A stretch of DNA of 64,000 bases from Porodaedalea pini. Its lineage: Eukaryota; Basidiomycota; Agaricomycetes; Hymenochaetales; Hymenochaetaceae. Both the position numbers and the translations under genes were made by a program. The notes under the pieces are model-generated. The model did not search any database. It worked only from the letters and a program-made list of their open reading frames with translations, and was not told the origin of the DNA. Below, in pieces: positions 20,690 to 32,616 of the stretch. Location: contig NBAY01000093.1 in NCBI GenBank assembly GCA_002794775.1, positions 62,001 through 126,000 on the forward strand, written 5' to 3'. Each line of letters opens with the position of its first letter. The stretch's first letter is position 1.

Positions 20690-22140
20690 TAGGACGCCGA
20701 TCACCCGAATCGGTGCTGTTGTTCCCGCTGTCGCGACACTCCTGATCGCGTTGTCGTTCACGTTCACAGCCTTGTCGGTGACCGCCGTACCCACGCATGC
20801 TGCGGATGTCCTTGTGTGAGGCGGGGCGCCTCTTTACCTCTTCAACTCCCTCATCGACGACGACGTCTGGAGTCATTGGTAGTGCACTCAAGTCGGCTCA
20901 GGTTCAAGCATGGCGACTCCAGCGACAAGCTTAGAGGCAGGCTCCTCATCACCAGTGTCGTCGGCGGGCGTGGAATCGAGTTTGTTTTCAGGTAGCTCGA
21001 CACTAGACACTACTTCGAGCGCACCTGTACAACCAACACAGACGGGCCCGATTCCTAGCGGAGCATCGTCCAACAATTCGGGGGGAGGGAATCAATTCGC
21101 GACGTCGACGGCTTCGAACCTATACCGTAGGTCTTCCAATGTTTTCCATGCAAAAAGGTCTTGAGCTCACCCGATGTAAAGTGTATACTTTCTTAGGTAT
21201 GCCTCTCGACGTTCTTTTCGTATTCGCAGCTCGTGGCTAGATCATATGTCTAGCTACGCTGGTATTGCTACTCATGGTCTCCGGTGCGGTAATAGCCCGT
21301 TCTATCACAATCCGAGTCAGAGCCCGCCGCGCAATCGAGGAGTCCATCCGAAATGGAACATATGTACCCCCAACGCTACCTCTTAGCGGATCAGACGCTT
21401 CTAAACCCGTATTCCATGATGCACATATCAAGGACGTGGGTGCGGGCTCTCTCGTGGATGAGAAGAACGGTCACTGGGAAAATCTTATTGTAAGTCGATG
21501 TTTTGCCTAACTTCCAACAGGAATGTTTCCTAACATCGCGCGTATGATACAGCCGATCGCTGCCTCCTTTATTCCATCTGATTCTCCACGCGCACTCCCA
21601 CAGCCCGTGACATCCGCACCTCCTCGTCGCGCAAATAGCTCTGGTTTGAGCCGCCTCCGCGCTTCTCATCTGAATCCTTTCCGAACCGTACACCTTCAAG
21701 ACATCATTGACGAACTTGCCTCGCGCGACCTTCATGCGCGCCTGGTACTCCAGCAACCTCCACAGCCGACACAGGCCGAGCTCGCGGCGGCGGCATTCGG
21801 TGCTCCTTCGATGGGAAATGAAGACGCAGGTCAAGGAGGTATAGAGGGGCCGTCGGCTGTGCGCGTAGCAGTGCTCATCGCAATGCCTGATCCTGCTCAT
21901 CCGACGAGTACTAGTGTACAAGACGACGCGCACTCGGATTCATCGACGTCCTCATCGTCTTCATCACCAAAGGGAAAGATACCTGCACCCGGAAGGAACG
22001 TTGTCAAGACGAATGCTGAGGAGCCAGAGATGCCGTACGTCGAGTTTGGCGTCGCAGAGGTACCATTCGCTCCGGCGGCTCCACGAGCCTCATCCTTGCC
22101 TGCTTCCTCGCCACCGGCACATTCAGCTAGTATTAACTAG
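20690..22140 (+). CDS. Single-pass membrane protein with Ser/Thr-rich outer domain
   Basis: The first part (about 20691-20812) encodes a hydrophobic stretch ATLLIALSFTFTALSVTAVP that could be a signal peptide. A Ser/Thr/Gly-rich segment follows (20910-21126, GSSSPVSSAGVESSLFSGSS). A transmembrane helix (LATLVLLLMVSGAVIA, about 21243-21290) ends in an Arg-rich stop-transfer ITIRVRARRAIEE and the motif IRNGTYVPP, a combination often seen in Agaricomycete surface proteins of unknown role. After an intron (donor GTAAGT at 21490) a Pro/Ser-rich cytoplasmic tail ends at the TAG at 22138. Junctions between the first three pieces could not be joined cleanly in frame, so a lesion there is possible. 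Confidence 0.5.
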
Positions 22141-22431
22141 TGACAGGGTGGCGATGTGGCTTCTTCGTTGTATTTCACGAACAAACCGACTTTTATGCTG
22201 AACCGTGTCATGTTGTACTGCTTTTTCTTGTGCTTTCATTGTTATTGGCCTTAAGCTTGTCGTGCCGTAGCTCTGCTACGGTGACTGCTATTTGTATTGT
22301 CTTTTGTTTTGTTACGATCTGGTTTCTAAAGATGGTATCATTACTTACGTATGAAAATAGAAAGCGCGTCACATTAATGCGTGATGACGTCGTGACTTTT
22401 GACGTCCGCGTTGCTTCGCCAACTGTCAACA

Positions 22432-24689
22432 ATGTCTGACTCAAACTCAGAACTCGCCGTGGAACTCAAAGATGAAGCAAACAAGCTTTTTGCAAACAAG
22501 GAGTTCTCCCAAGCCTACGACAAATATTCGAAGGCGATCAAGGTCGGCGGAGAGAACGCAATTCTCTATGCAAACCGCTCAGCGTGCTGCATGGCACTCG
22601 GAAGGTACGGTTTCGATTGATATGATTATTCCATGAGGATAAATCTGTGACATGAATACGCGTAGAGTCCTCGACGCATGTTCCGATGCCAGAAAGGCGA
22701 GTGACTGGCTAGACTGTGCCTCAATCAACATTCTAACTTCGAACCTTTCTAGTCCATTGATATCGATCGGACATACGCGAAGGGCTGGGGACGACTGGGT
22801 TATGCTGAACAGGTATGTAGTTCGTTCTCCTTTTACTGCTTTGCTCAATGCTGCTTGTCCTTGATGCAGGAGCTGGGATCTTGGGATAGAGTAGTGGAAG
22901 CGTATGAAAAGGGTCTCTCTTGCCTTCCAAAAGAGGGGCTCTCAGCAGCGGAGGCTAAACAAAAGGAGAAATACGAGGCAGCTATTCGAAATGCGAAGAA
23001 AAAAATAGAGTCGTCAGGCACCAACCTCTTACGGATGCAAGTTCGTGATGGAGACTATCCTTGGGACCGTGCGAAGATGATCATTGAGGCTATCGAGGCT
23101 AATGGCGCGACTGCAGAGACCTGGAATACCAGTGTAAGTTATAGCCTTCAGTTCAGTGAAAGAAGAAAATTGAATTTATATACCTGCGACGGCAGGCAGC
23201 CACTATCCTCATGGCACACGGAGTGAGTACCGTCCTACCTGTGTCAATTATTGCTTCCTGAGTATGATCTAGGATTTCATTGAAGCGAGTCGAGGTCTGA
23301 ACCAGATGAGAGAAGTTCGGATGCCCAACGGCGAAATCGCTCTGTACGGGCGTCTTGACGTAGGCCCTTAATTCGCAAGGAAGCGATGGATGCTCAAAGT
23401 AAAACTCAGGTCATCGATAAGTATAGCAATGCAATTCTCAGTGACCGTCGTGTTTGTACCATCACGGATCCGGGATGGATTGAAAAGTATAATAAGCAAG
23501 GTAAGCCGAACATGTATGTTGATTACGTTGTCACAGGTTTATAGGCATTTCTCGCGTCAGTTACATTTCAGTCGAAGACGCAGGAGGCATGGCCTGATGC
23601 AGGTGCTAATGCTGTGCTTGACGAAGCGCAGCAGCGCGTCGCAAAATTTGGGTGGAGCAAGACCCGACCAGCACTTAGTGTGACTGTTCGGTAACCACTT
23701 CCCCATCCACCCCAATCTGTAATCTTACGTTGCTATCACTAGAGCATGGATTATACGCGGGCACCTAAGCGGAGGTCTCCACGATGACTGGCCGGCTGCA
23801 GTGCAATTCTTCAGCAATGCTGTCGATGTACTTCAACGCGGCCGAGCCATCTGGGCGGATGTTCCCTCTCAGGAAAGAGATGACATCTTCCATGAAACAT
23901 TCATAATAAGTGTTCGCGCGCGACATCTTGATGCGTATAGGCAGGTAGTTCACTTCTATATTTGTCTTACTGTTTTGGCTCTGACTAAACCTGGCAGGCC
24001 CTCGCTATGTCACAAGGAGATGATCCTCGCTTCAGCGCCGAGAAACTGGTATCTCTTGCCATAGAGTTATTCAAGGATGCTAGTGCCGCTCGAAGAGCTC
24101 TGGGCGACCGTGCCATCGATAAGGGCATTGGTTTTTTCCTGGCGTACTACATATATCCAGCGGCGGAAGCTATCTCGTGAGTTTATTTTATTATAATTTC
24201 CATCACAACGCGTCAAATTGTATATCATCATTCCTGTACTAGGGTGGCAGCATTTTGCAAGAGGGTAATAGCTAGAGACAAACCGATCGAAGAACGTTCT
24301 CAGCTTTGGGGAGAATCAGCCTCGCTATACTGGAAAGCGGCGCAATTATATCCTGAAGATGACGAATTACATATCGGTACGCTGTTCGCCTATTCGCACA
24401 CGCTATCATGTCACTGATGCCAATCGTTTAAGCAAACATCTTGAACTCTCTCGGAAGCTGGTGGAGGTTCGACGATTTGCCCATAAGGACCGTTCTTCCT
24501 CTCCTCGAGAAGCTAAAGGAGTCTGTACCGAAGATGAGAAAGATCTGGGAGTTCTCTTCCTTTGCGGCAGAGGGACGCGATGCTCAGGTCAAGAAATGTC
24601 TTGATTTCTACGAAGAGATCCAGGAGAAAATGAAGAATGGTGAGCTTACGGCGGAGCAAGTCTACAATCCTCCCTCCTCGATAAGTTAG
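22432..24689 (+). CDS. TPR-repeat protein, STI1/CNS1-like N-terminus
   Basis: Starts MSDSNSELAVELKDEANKLF, followed by a TPR pair (YSKAIKVGGENAILYANRSA; SIDIDRTYAKGWGRLGYAEQ) as in Hsp90/Hsp70 co-chaperones, then a charged helix and a long C-terminal part (ATILMAHGDFIEASRGLNQM; ILSDRRVCTITDPGWIEKYN; KLKESVPKMRKIWEFSSFAA) known from uncharacterised basidiomycete TPR proteins. At least eight introns of about 50-70 nt separate the exons. One, after SDARK (about 22697), uses a GC donor (GCGAGT). Near 23365 one C appears to be missing, so the frame must shift to pass from GRLDVGP to LIRKEAMDAQ. This is either a sequencing error or an early disabling mutation. The stop is at 24687-24689. Confidence 0.7.
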
Positions 24690-24728
24690 ATTATTTACTG
24701 CTTCTATGAGCTAATTGTGAAATTTTGT

Positions 24729-24747
24729 GGGGGGGGGGGGGGGGGGG
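24729..24747 (+). repeat. Poly-G tract (19 bases)
   Basis: An uninterrupted run of G about 40 bp after the TPR gene stop, within its likely 3' UTR. Length may be unreliable in sequencing. Confidence 0.85.
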
Positions 24748-25265
24748 TGCATCAATACAAATATGATTTGGCAGTTCATACTGTTCTCACGAACACAAAT
24801 ATCTCATATCGAGTTGGAACTCCGAAAACGAGCCTTCGTGAGAACGTCTGGCGTTGACGCTACTTTCTCCTCACTTCAATGGCTACTTCTGAAACTTGAC
24901 TATTTCGTCACTCTTTGTCTCGATGACAAAGGAACTGTACTCAAATAAGTTCTGTAGAAGTACCCGTTTGTCTCCGTCGCGAAGTGCCGTCTGCTGACTG
25001 GTGTTCTCTATCCACAAGACCTTGAAGCGTGTCTTCTTCATTTCCTTATGCGCATCAGCCTGAGATATTTAAGGGATAAATATGCCCCATGATGCTTGGA
25101 ACGGGCTGCTTCTGCGTTCGACGCTCATTGGAAGGGCACCCGTGTGCTCCCGCTCAGCTTGATTAGAAAGTAGACAACACGGTGTAATGACATTATACCT
25201 GTCATGAAGAGGCTGCTGATAAAGAGGTTCTCATCCTCGAACACCATCTCCATTCGCCCACTCAT

Positions 25266-28068
25266 ATGGCATCAAGCATGCAGAATGAAGACGGAACTGC
25301 TCACCTTGCAGACGCTTTCATGAACAAGCAGGACATCACGGTCGACATTCCCCACGCTGCGTCGCCGAGCTCCAAGTCGCCTCTAAGCGCGGAGAGCGTC
25401 CTGGGCCCTATCACTCCAGAAGACATACCTGCTGCTAATCACTTTATTGACTATTTAGGCATTGCTTCGGTAGACAAGCCGGAGCGAGCAAAGTCCAAAT
25501 TCAAGCTTGGATGTGCGAGCATCGATGACGATAGGCCGTTCAAAGTTATCGTGATAGGGGCGGGCTTCAGTGGTATAATTGCTGGGATCAGGTTTCTATC
25601 ATCCTAACAATCGAAGATGATGTATGCTGGCTGACGTTCAGCTAGGTTTCCCCAGCGAATGAAGAACTTGGACTTGACGATCTATGAAAAGAATGCTGGG
25701 GTAGGAGGAACTTGGTACTCGAACAGATATCCAGTGAGTTTCATACTTGACATAATCCTGGCGCAGAGTAACCTCGTTTGTTGAAAATAGGGAGCTGCCT
25801 GTGACTATCCTGCCCACTGCGTGAGTTTCCAAGCTGCCTATTAGATATCGTGGAAATCTCAGACTCTTTTCAGTATCAACTGTCGTTCGAGGAGAAGGTA
25901 GAGCAAGGTTATGTTCCTATATGCTTGGGTAGCCTAATGACCGAGATTACAGACAGATTGGTCTGCATTCTACTCACCTGGACCAGAAATCCGCGCAGAT
26001 CTCGAGCGTGTAGTCGAGAAGTACAAGCTTATGCGCTACATCAAACTGCAGCACGAACTCACGCACGCACGATATGACGAGCGAAGCGGTAAATGGAAAC
26101 TGAAACTCCGCCGTCTTATACCAGAATCTGGCGGATTCGAAATCGTCGAGGACGTAGCCGACTTCGTCCTTCCATGTGTTGGCTCTCTAAGCCGATGGAA
26201 CTGGCCGGCTATTGACGGTCTCAGTAGGTTCAAAGGAAAGATAATGCACTCAGCGGAGTGGGACTCAAAGAACGGCGTCCCGTGGCAGGACAGTATCTCG
26301 GACTGGGCGGATAAGCGTGTTGGAGTGATCGGTGCTGTACGAGTTAATTACTGTTTCTTCTGAGCATTTAATTGATACGAAGTTGGTTGTGCAGGGTTCT
26401 ACAGCGACGCAAATTGTTCCCACTCTTCAGCCTTACGTGGGCCGGCTGTATAACTACGTTCGAGGGAAAGTATGGCTCTCTCCGTCCTTTCTCAGTGACA
26501 AAATGCTCGAGCTTCTGAAACGCGATTCTTCTGAGAGTAACTGTATGTGGTCTTCATCTCCTCGATTCCATATGAACTTTGATTCCCTTGTTTTTCGGAG
26601 ACGTTTTTACGAGCGAAGATAAGGAAATCCTCAAGGATCTAGAGTTCTTCAGGCGCTTCCGGCACGAGCTTGAAGTCGGTCTGAATGTCAGTGTATTATT
26701 ATTTTTTGTATAGCTCAAACTGACCCCAGACTTACCATAGTCGATGCACTACCTGACTATCAAAGGATCAAAGATGCAAGAAGAAGCTCAACAAGCGTTC
26801 AGTCAGCACATGGCCTCGAGGCTTCTCAAAAAGCCATGGATTGCAGATCATTGTACGTTTATTTTTATTTTTATCTGATTTGTTTTGTGACTCTACCCTT
26901 TCATTAGTGAAACCAGACTTTTCTGTCGCATGTAGGCGTCTAACGCCAGGGCCAGGATATCTTGAGGCATTGCAAGAAGATAACGTACGTTTTCAAAGGC
27001 ATTTTATTTCGTCAATTGTCGATGAATCTCCAGATATGTAGGTCGAGTTTGTCACGACAAAAATCAAGCAGATAACGGAGACAGGCATGGATCTTGACGA
27101 TGGAAGAAGCCACGATCTGGACATTATCATCTGTGCAACGGGTGAGCTGCCTGTTAGCCTGTCTCGCAGATCTAATCCGGAGCTTCGCAGGGTTCGATAC
27201 GTCTTTCCATTACCCATTCGAAGTAGTCGGAAGAGGAGGGAAAACGCTTCGTGAACGTTACACTCCGCACCCCGAGACCTACCTCTCGCTTTGCTCTGAT
27301 GGTTTTCCAAACTGGTTTATGACATTTGGACCGAACTCTGCATTTGGGACGGGCTCCTTCATCCCTGTCCTAGAAGCTCAAGTTGACTACGTTATAAAGG
27401 TTGCGACGAAACTGCAGAGGGAACATTTGAAGAGCATTGAGCCTAAGCCGCAGGCCGTCGCGGATTTTGACGAGCTTCTCGAGGTGAGTGAGTTTCCTCG
27501 AGTTACAACTTTCTTGTCTTTATAAATCTAAGCATGGACCCTAGGCATACCTCAAGACCGTGAGTTTCCGATTTGGCGCGATGTAAAGGTGCACTCACGC
27601 TTCTGATAGACTGTCTTCGACGAAAATTGTCGATCGTGGTACAAGATGGGAAAGGCGGAAGGTCGAATTACCGGACTTTGGCCTGGTAAGTAGTTCTTCA
27701 ATATTTTCTTTTGCTGAAAGCGATATGAATGACAGACTTGTTGGACTCAGGCTCATGCTTACATGAAATCAAGACGTACAAGGAACCTCGTTGGGAAGAC
27801 TTCAACTACGAGCCACTTGATAATTCCGCGAATCGGTTCTACTGGCTCGGGGATGGGTCAACGCATAACGAGAAACACATGGTCGGGGATCGTGAGTTGT
27901 TACAAAAATCTTTGCATTAGACGTAGCCAAACTCTGAGGATGCCCTCTCAGGCGCATGGTATCTAAACCCGGAGGAGGTTGATATCCCACCAGGTACGTT
28001 CAACAAATGTTCCTGAATGATTAAGCGATGCGAGATTTACGTCTGCAGTTCCTCATTTCAACATGTAA
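25266..28068 (+). CDS. Flavin-dependent monooxygenase, Baeyer-Villiger type
   Basis: A spliced gene with about ten short introns and no lesion seen. The FAD-binding Rossmann motif is VIVIGAGFSGIIAG in exon 1 (25266-25591), followed by GVGGTWYSNRYPGAACDYP as in class B monooxygenases. The fingerprint FKGKIMHSAEWD matches F-x-G-x3-H-x3-W. The NADPH site is VIGAGSTATQIVP, spliced across about 26337-26395. Downstream are GFDTSFHYPFEV, GFPNWFMTFGPNSAFGTGSF and the usual C-terminal end RFYWLGDG... to a TAA at 28066-28068. Such enzymes insert one oxygen next to a ketone or oxidise heteroatoms using FAD, NADPH and O2. The substrate is unknown. The Met at 25266 was chosen as the first in the open frame; a long N-terminal extension precedes the Rossmann fold. 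Confidence 0.88.
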
Positions 28069-28888
28069 TGATCCGGTAGACATACCTAACTGTTATGCAC
28101 CATGAGCTTCAAACACGATGTATCTAGTCATGTATTTGAGATTTTCTCCGGTTTTCTTGTGTACTTGATTTGTGCGTCGTTTGTGTATTCATATCAATCT
28201 CCGTATGGTTCGTGACTGCCTCTACGGACGTGGTCCACAGGCAGTCTGATACTCGTTCTCGCATGAAACATCTTACAGAACCGCTGAGAATATAAACACC
28301 TTCACAGTCGATGTCGGAGACAGTTGTGAATAACTTCTACCGAACATGGCATTAGAAGTCTGGGAGCTTTCCTACACTTTTGTCTCGGCTTTTCAGAGAC
28401 TGACGCTCTGCAGTGGTTATGAATCGCAAATATACTGCGTTTTCGACTGACCTGTCTGGAACAGATCTCACAATAGAAGTAATTCGACTTCAAGCGTGGT
28501 TTAGAACAAATTCTTGTTTCAATCTTCGCCACCTCATCATTCGTTCGGACTACGAAGATACGCTTGCCAAGGTTTGCGGAACCCCATGGAAAGAACTGTA
28601 TGCCTCTTCCCCGCTTGCATAGGAGTTTTTTGATAAGATAGAGCCGAAGTCAAAAATTACTTATCGGATGGAGTATGAGTAGTACGACACCCAACCTACA
28701 ACGGAACTTCTGGGACTGGATGTGGCCGAGTATTGAACATTCAAAGCTCTTGCAGGGGTGGCGGTGCGCATAGTATTTCAAATAATCAGAGTAGAGCTGT
28801 CGAACAAGTATTTGCACGTGCCTGGCATGTGAATTACGGCATAAAGGCAGAACGCAAGGATCAATGATGAGATTATTTGTCTCTCGAG
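28069..28888. other. Intergenic, convergent 3' ends
   Basis: Between the stop of the monooxygenase and the stop of the minus-strand dehydrogenase. Short frames on both strands have no recognisable features; I see nothing further. Confidence 0.6.
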
Positions 28889-30096
28889 TTACCATGCTTG
28901 ATGACCTCCACTGACAATAATGCTGTGTAGAAACTGCATGAGAATCAACGCAGAAGAATGGAGGGGAGTACGTACTCGCTGCCAGTGCAGAACGTCGACG
29001 CATCAGACGCCAACCAAGCGATGACACCACGCAGTTCGTCGGGTCTGCCAAGTCGTCCGAGCGGGTTCTGAGACGACCACTCCTCAAACAGGTGCGGTTG
29101 ATTGTCAAGGTACGCTGCTGAAAGACTTGGAAAATTCGTGTCAAAGCTGAAGTTCAACTTGAGAATAATTCGATAGAAGGCGTACGCTGTGTATATGTAC
29201 CCTGCCGAGAGCGTGTTCACTCGAATTTGACTCGGCCCAAGCTCGCACGCCATGCTTCGTCCCATCTGTATAACAGCGGATTTGCTCGTGCTATACGCGA
29301 GCCAGTGCTGACCCTAGGAATCATGAAGTCAGCTACACTCTGCATTGCTACCGCTAAGCCAGATAGCTTCTCTCGCCTTAACCATGACGCTTCCGGCCAT
29401 CGATGCAATCAGAACAATGCTTCCAGATGTCTCGAACTTTACCATCTGACGGCCCGCGGCTTGCGCGGTGTACAGAACACCATTCACGTTCACATTCATC
29501 AGTTTTTGGAACTCTGCTGCTGAGTATTCCAGGCACTTCTCGCCGTGCAAGATTCCTGCAGCGGCAACACACACGTCCATACGGCCCTCTTTCTCCGCAA
29601 TCTTCTCGACGACGTCCCACACAGCCTGCTGATCTGTAACGTCAACGGACGCATACTCGAGGCGTGCACCGTCGGCGAGCCCGAGCTTCGCGACATATGC
29701 TTGCGTCGCGCTGAACGTCTTGTCAGGCTCGGCGGGAATGTCGAGGCAATATACAGTTGCGCCCGCTTCAGCGAGCGTCTCAGCCATCTCGAGTCCGAGA
29801 CCGCGTTGTGCACCGGTCACGACCGCGACGCGACCGGCGAGGGAGAACTCCTTCTCCAACAGAGTCGGTCGGGGAGTGAAGGATGGGTCAGATGCAGCAC
29901 GGATGGCCGCTTCGACGCCTATTGGACCAAGTGGGGAAGATGATTGAGCTTTCGGGTATTGAGCTAAGGTCGTTCGAGAGAACTGTCTGCATGCTGAACG
30001 AGAGACAGAGACTGCATAGCCCGGGAGTAAAGGGGCAGCATTATAACCTCTGAGGAGCAAAGTCCTCTTGACTAGAGCTGAGATGAGTGCAGACAT
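28889..30096 (-). CDS. Short-chain dehydrogenase/reductase, copy 1
   Basis: SDR fold with cofactor motif VAVVTGAQRGLGLEMAETLA, the NNAG-like element CVAAAG, catalytic Ser in GSIVLIASMAGS, and YSTSK as Y-x3-K after a short intron near 29310. The C-terminal part is GRPDELRGVIAWLASDASTF; a last exon codes IVSGGHQAW before TAA at 28889-28891. The N-terminus is Arg/Ser-rich without acids up to about residue 45, so mitochondrial import is possible. The start at 30096 (MSALISALVKRT) was preferred over the upstream Met at 30138 because it aligns with the start of copy 2. NAD(P)-dependent oxidoreduction is inferred; substrate unknown. Confidence 0.85.
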
Positions 30097-30549
30097 ACCG
30101 ACGTGTGTGCGTATGAGGGTGGGTAAATGCTTCGCCAATCCGTGTCAACGGCCCGCTATAAGTATGATGGAGAGGTCGTCGACGTCGAGCATTGATGGTC
30201 AAGGCAGGTCGGCAAGTCTATATCGCCGCCCAGCGTGATAAGAATCTCGGTTTAAATTGGGAATTGAGAGCCATCGTCTGGATATACGCGTAGCGCCAAC
30301 ATAAGGAGATCTAGAGAGAAGAATCCGAGTCTATAGCGAGTTTGTCACAAAGCCTAGAAATAGCGGAAGAAAAAAGGTAGCACATTTGCGAACACAGCTG
30401 GAAACGTTCGGGTTTGCACATGGAATAGGAGGCAACTGTCGTCCGAGACGGCGAAAAGTGTCTCGAGACATCATCTATCAGTGTCGCTGTCACTATATCA
30501 GGCGTCACCGTGACGCGTAAAGGACGATTGGGAAAATGCATTGCCAAAC

Positions 30550-30780
30550 AAACGGAACGTCTTATCAGTAGCCCGCCTCCGCGAGCGCCCCAGCCATTTC
30601 GAGCGCTGGGCCACGTTGCGCACCGGTCATGACCTCGACGCCGCCGGTGAGGAAAAACTCCGTTTCCAACAGAGTCGACCGGGGCTTGAAGGAAGGATCA
30701 GATGCAGCGCGGACGGCCACCTCGACGCCGAGCGGGGAGGGCATGCTATTGCTGTCCGCCTGCATATGATGAAGACGACG
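30550..30780 (-). pseudogene. Truncated SDR fragment between the two copies
   Basis: The minus strand reads SPLGVEVAVRAASDPSFKPR, then TLLETEFFLTGGVEVMTGAQ and RGPALEMAGALAEAG. It matches the N-terminal third of both flanking dehydrogenases but has lost residues of the TGxxxGxG motif (QRGP for QRGL) and stops after the first Rossmann helix. It is probably debris from unequal crossing-over. Confidence 0.85.
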
Positions 30781-31419
30781 TAGTTCAATGTTAGACGTGA
30801 GCTTGAAGATATATGTACATTAGAATCTTTTTGAGTAAGGCTGAGGCGAGCGCAGACATCCGTGCAGAAGCGCTTTATGCTTGAAAATAGAGAGCCATTA
30901 TTGGATACGTGCGGGGGAAGGGAGGACACAAGCTCTATGGGCGCAAGGACTCGGACGAAGATAAAATCCGAGTTTGGAAATTCTCACGAGGGGAAGAGGG
31001 CGCACAGCCGCACGGACTCTGACGTATTTTCATCTAATCCCGACCGACTCGCACTACATTAGTTACGTGTCCTTAGAGATATGTAACGTGATGTTTCCAG
31101 ATGATGACCTTCCACTCGGTCAGTGACCTGCTCTGTTAAATAGAGCGTTGCAGTCGAAGGGCGGCAAACATCTGTCCCTTCATTAATATTGTGAATGCAG
31201 CTTCACACCATCCAGAGTTTTCTCCATCTGCCCTGTAATTACGAATTCTGCCTTGACGTCCTGTTTGTTAGGATTGGCTGAGATACATCCAAGCTTCTGG
31301 CTCAGAGAACATCGTCTGCAATAGTCAGAATAGAATTTATGAGAACAGACTTGGCACGTCTTGCTTGATGCGAGGGCAGGCTTGGAAGTACTTCTGAATA
31401 TACATCTGCAATATGAACG

Positions 31420-32616
31420 TCACCATGCATGGTGACCACCGCTGACCAGAATGCTATAGAAAGAAGTATGAGTACCAGCGAGGGACGAAGAGAGGGTGTA
31501 CGCACTCGCTCCCTGTACAAAATGTTGACGCATCGGACGCCAGCCAGGTGATAACGCCACGTAGCTCGTCTGGCCTCCCGAGGCGCCCAAGCGGGTTCTG
31601 AGAAGACAGCTCCTTAAACAAATGCGGCTGCTCATCAAGAAACGCAGCTGTGAGACTTCGATCAAAAGCACGTCAGAACCACAGTCCTACTCGAGAACAA
31701 TCCGATAGAAGACGTACGCTGTGTATATGTACCCTGGCGAGAGCGTGTTCACTCGAATCTTACTCGGTCCGAGCTCGCATGCCATGCTCCGGCCCATCTG
31801 AATCACAGCGGACTTGCTCGTATTATACGCGATCCAATGCTGATCCTAGAACGGCCCGTGAAGTTAACGACATGTATTGCTGATATCAGGTGTCCAAACT
31901 CTCACCCTATTCGTGACGCTTCCACTCATCGACGCGATTAGCACGATACTCCCCGGCGTCCCGAATTTCGCCATCTGACGGCCCACAGCCTGAGCGGAGT
32001 ACAAAACACCGTTCACGTTCACATCCATCAGCTTCTGAAACTCTGCTGCGGGGTAATCCAGGCACTCCTCGCCGCGCAAGATTCCCGCAGCTGCGACACA
32101 CACGTCCATACGGCCCTCTTTCTCCGCAATCTTCTCGACGACGTCCCACACAGCCTGCTGGTCGGTAACGTCAACAGATGCGTATTCGAGACGTGCGCCG
32201 TCGGCAAGCCCAAGCTTTGACACGTACGCTTGCGTCGCACCGAACGTCTTGTCAGGCTCGGTGGGAAGGTCGAGGCAATATACGGCTGCGCCCGCCTCCG
32301 CGAGTGCCTCAGCCATCTCGAGTCCGAGACCACGCTGTGCACCGGTCACGACCGCGACGCGACCGGCGAGGGAGAACTCCTTTTCCAACAGAGTCGGTCG
32401 GGGCTTAAAAGACGGATCAGATGCAGCGCGGACCGCCGCCTCGACGCCGATCGGACCAAGCGGGGAGGCAGATTGAGTTTTCGGATACCGTGCTAGCGCT
32501 GTTCCAGAGAAATGCCTGCATGCGACAGAGGCGGCATAGTTCGGGGTCGAAGCAAGAACTCGAAGATGCCTGAGTAGTGGAGTCCTTTTGACTGAAGCTG
32601 AGATGAGCATAGACAT
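31420..32616 (-). CDS. Short-chain dehydrogenase/reductase, copy 2
   Basis: Paralogue of the gene at 28889-30096 with the same exon layout. Residues visible include VAVVTGAQRGLGLEMAEALA, CVAAAGILRGEECL, GSIVLIASMSGS, the Y-x3-K in WIAYNTSKSAV, GRPDELRGVITWLASDASTF and the end ILVSGGHHAW. The first exon spans about 32616-31900 and shows the same basic, presequence-like N-terminus. Long stretches of protein around the cofactor site are identical to copy 1, so the duplication is recent. No lesion was seen. Tandem expansion suggests a variable metabolic role, but no substrate can be named. Confidence 0.85.

Noticed and set aside
21391..21933. 180-codon minus-strand ORF
   Set aside because: Overlaps exons of the plus-strand single-pass membrane protein and has no domain.
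28413..28622. Small plus-strand ORF in the intergenic region after the monooxygenase
   Set aside because: No domain, no conserved pattern, and overlapping frames on the other strand are equally long.
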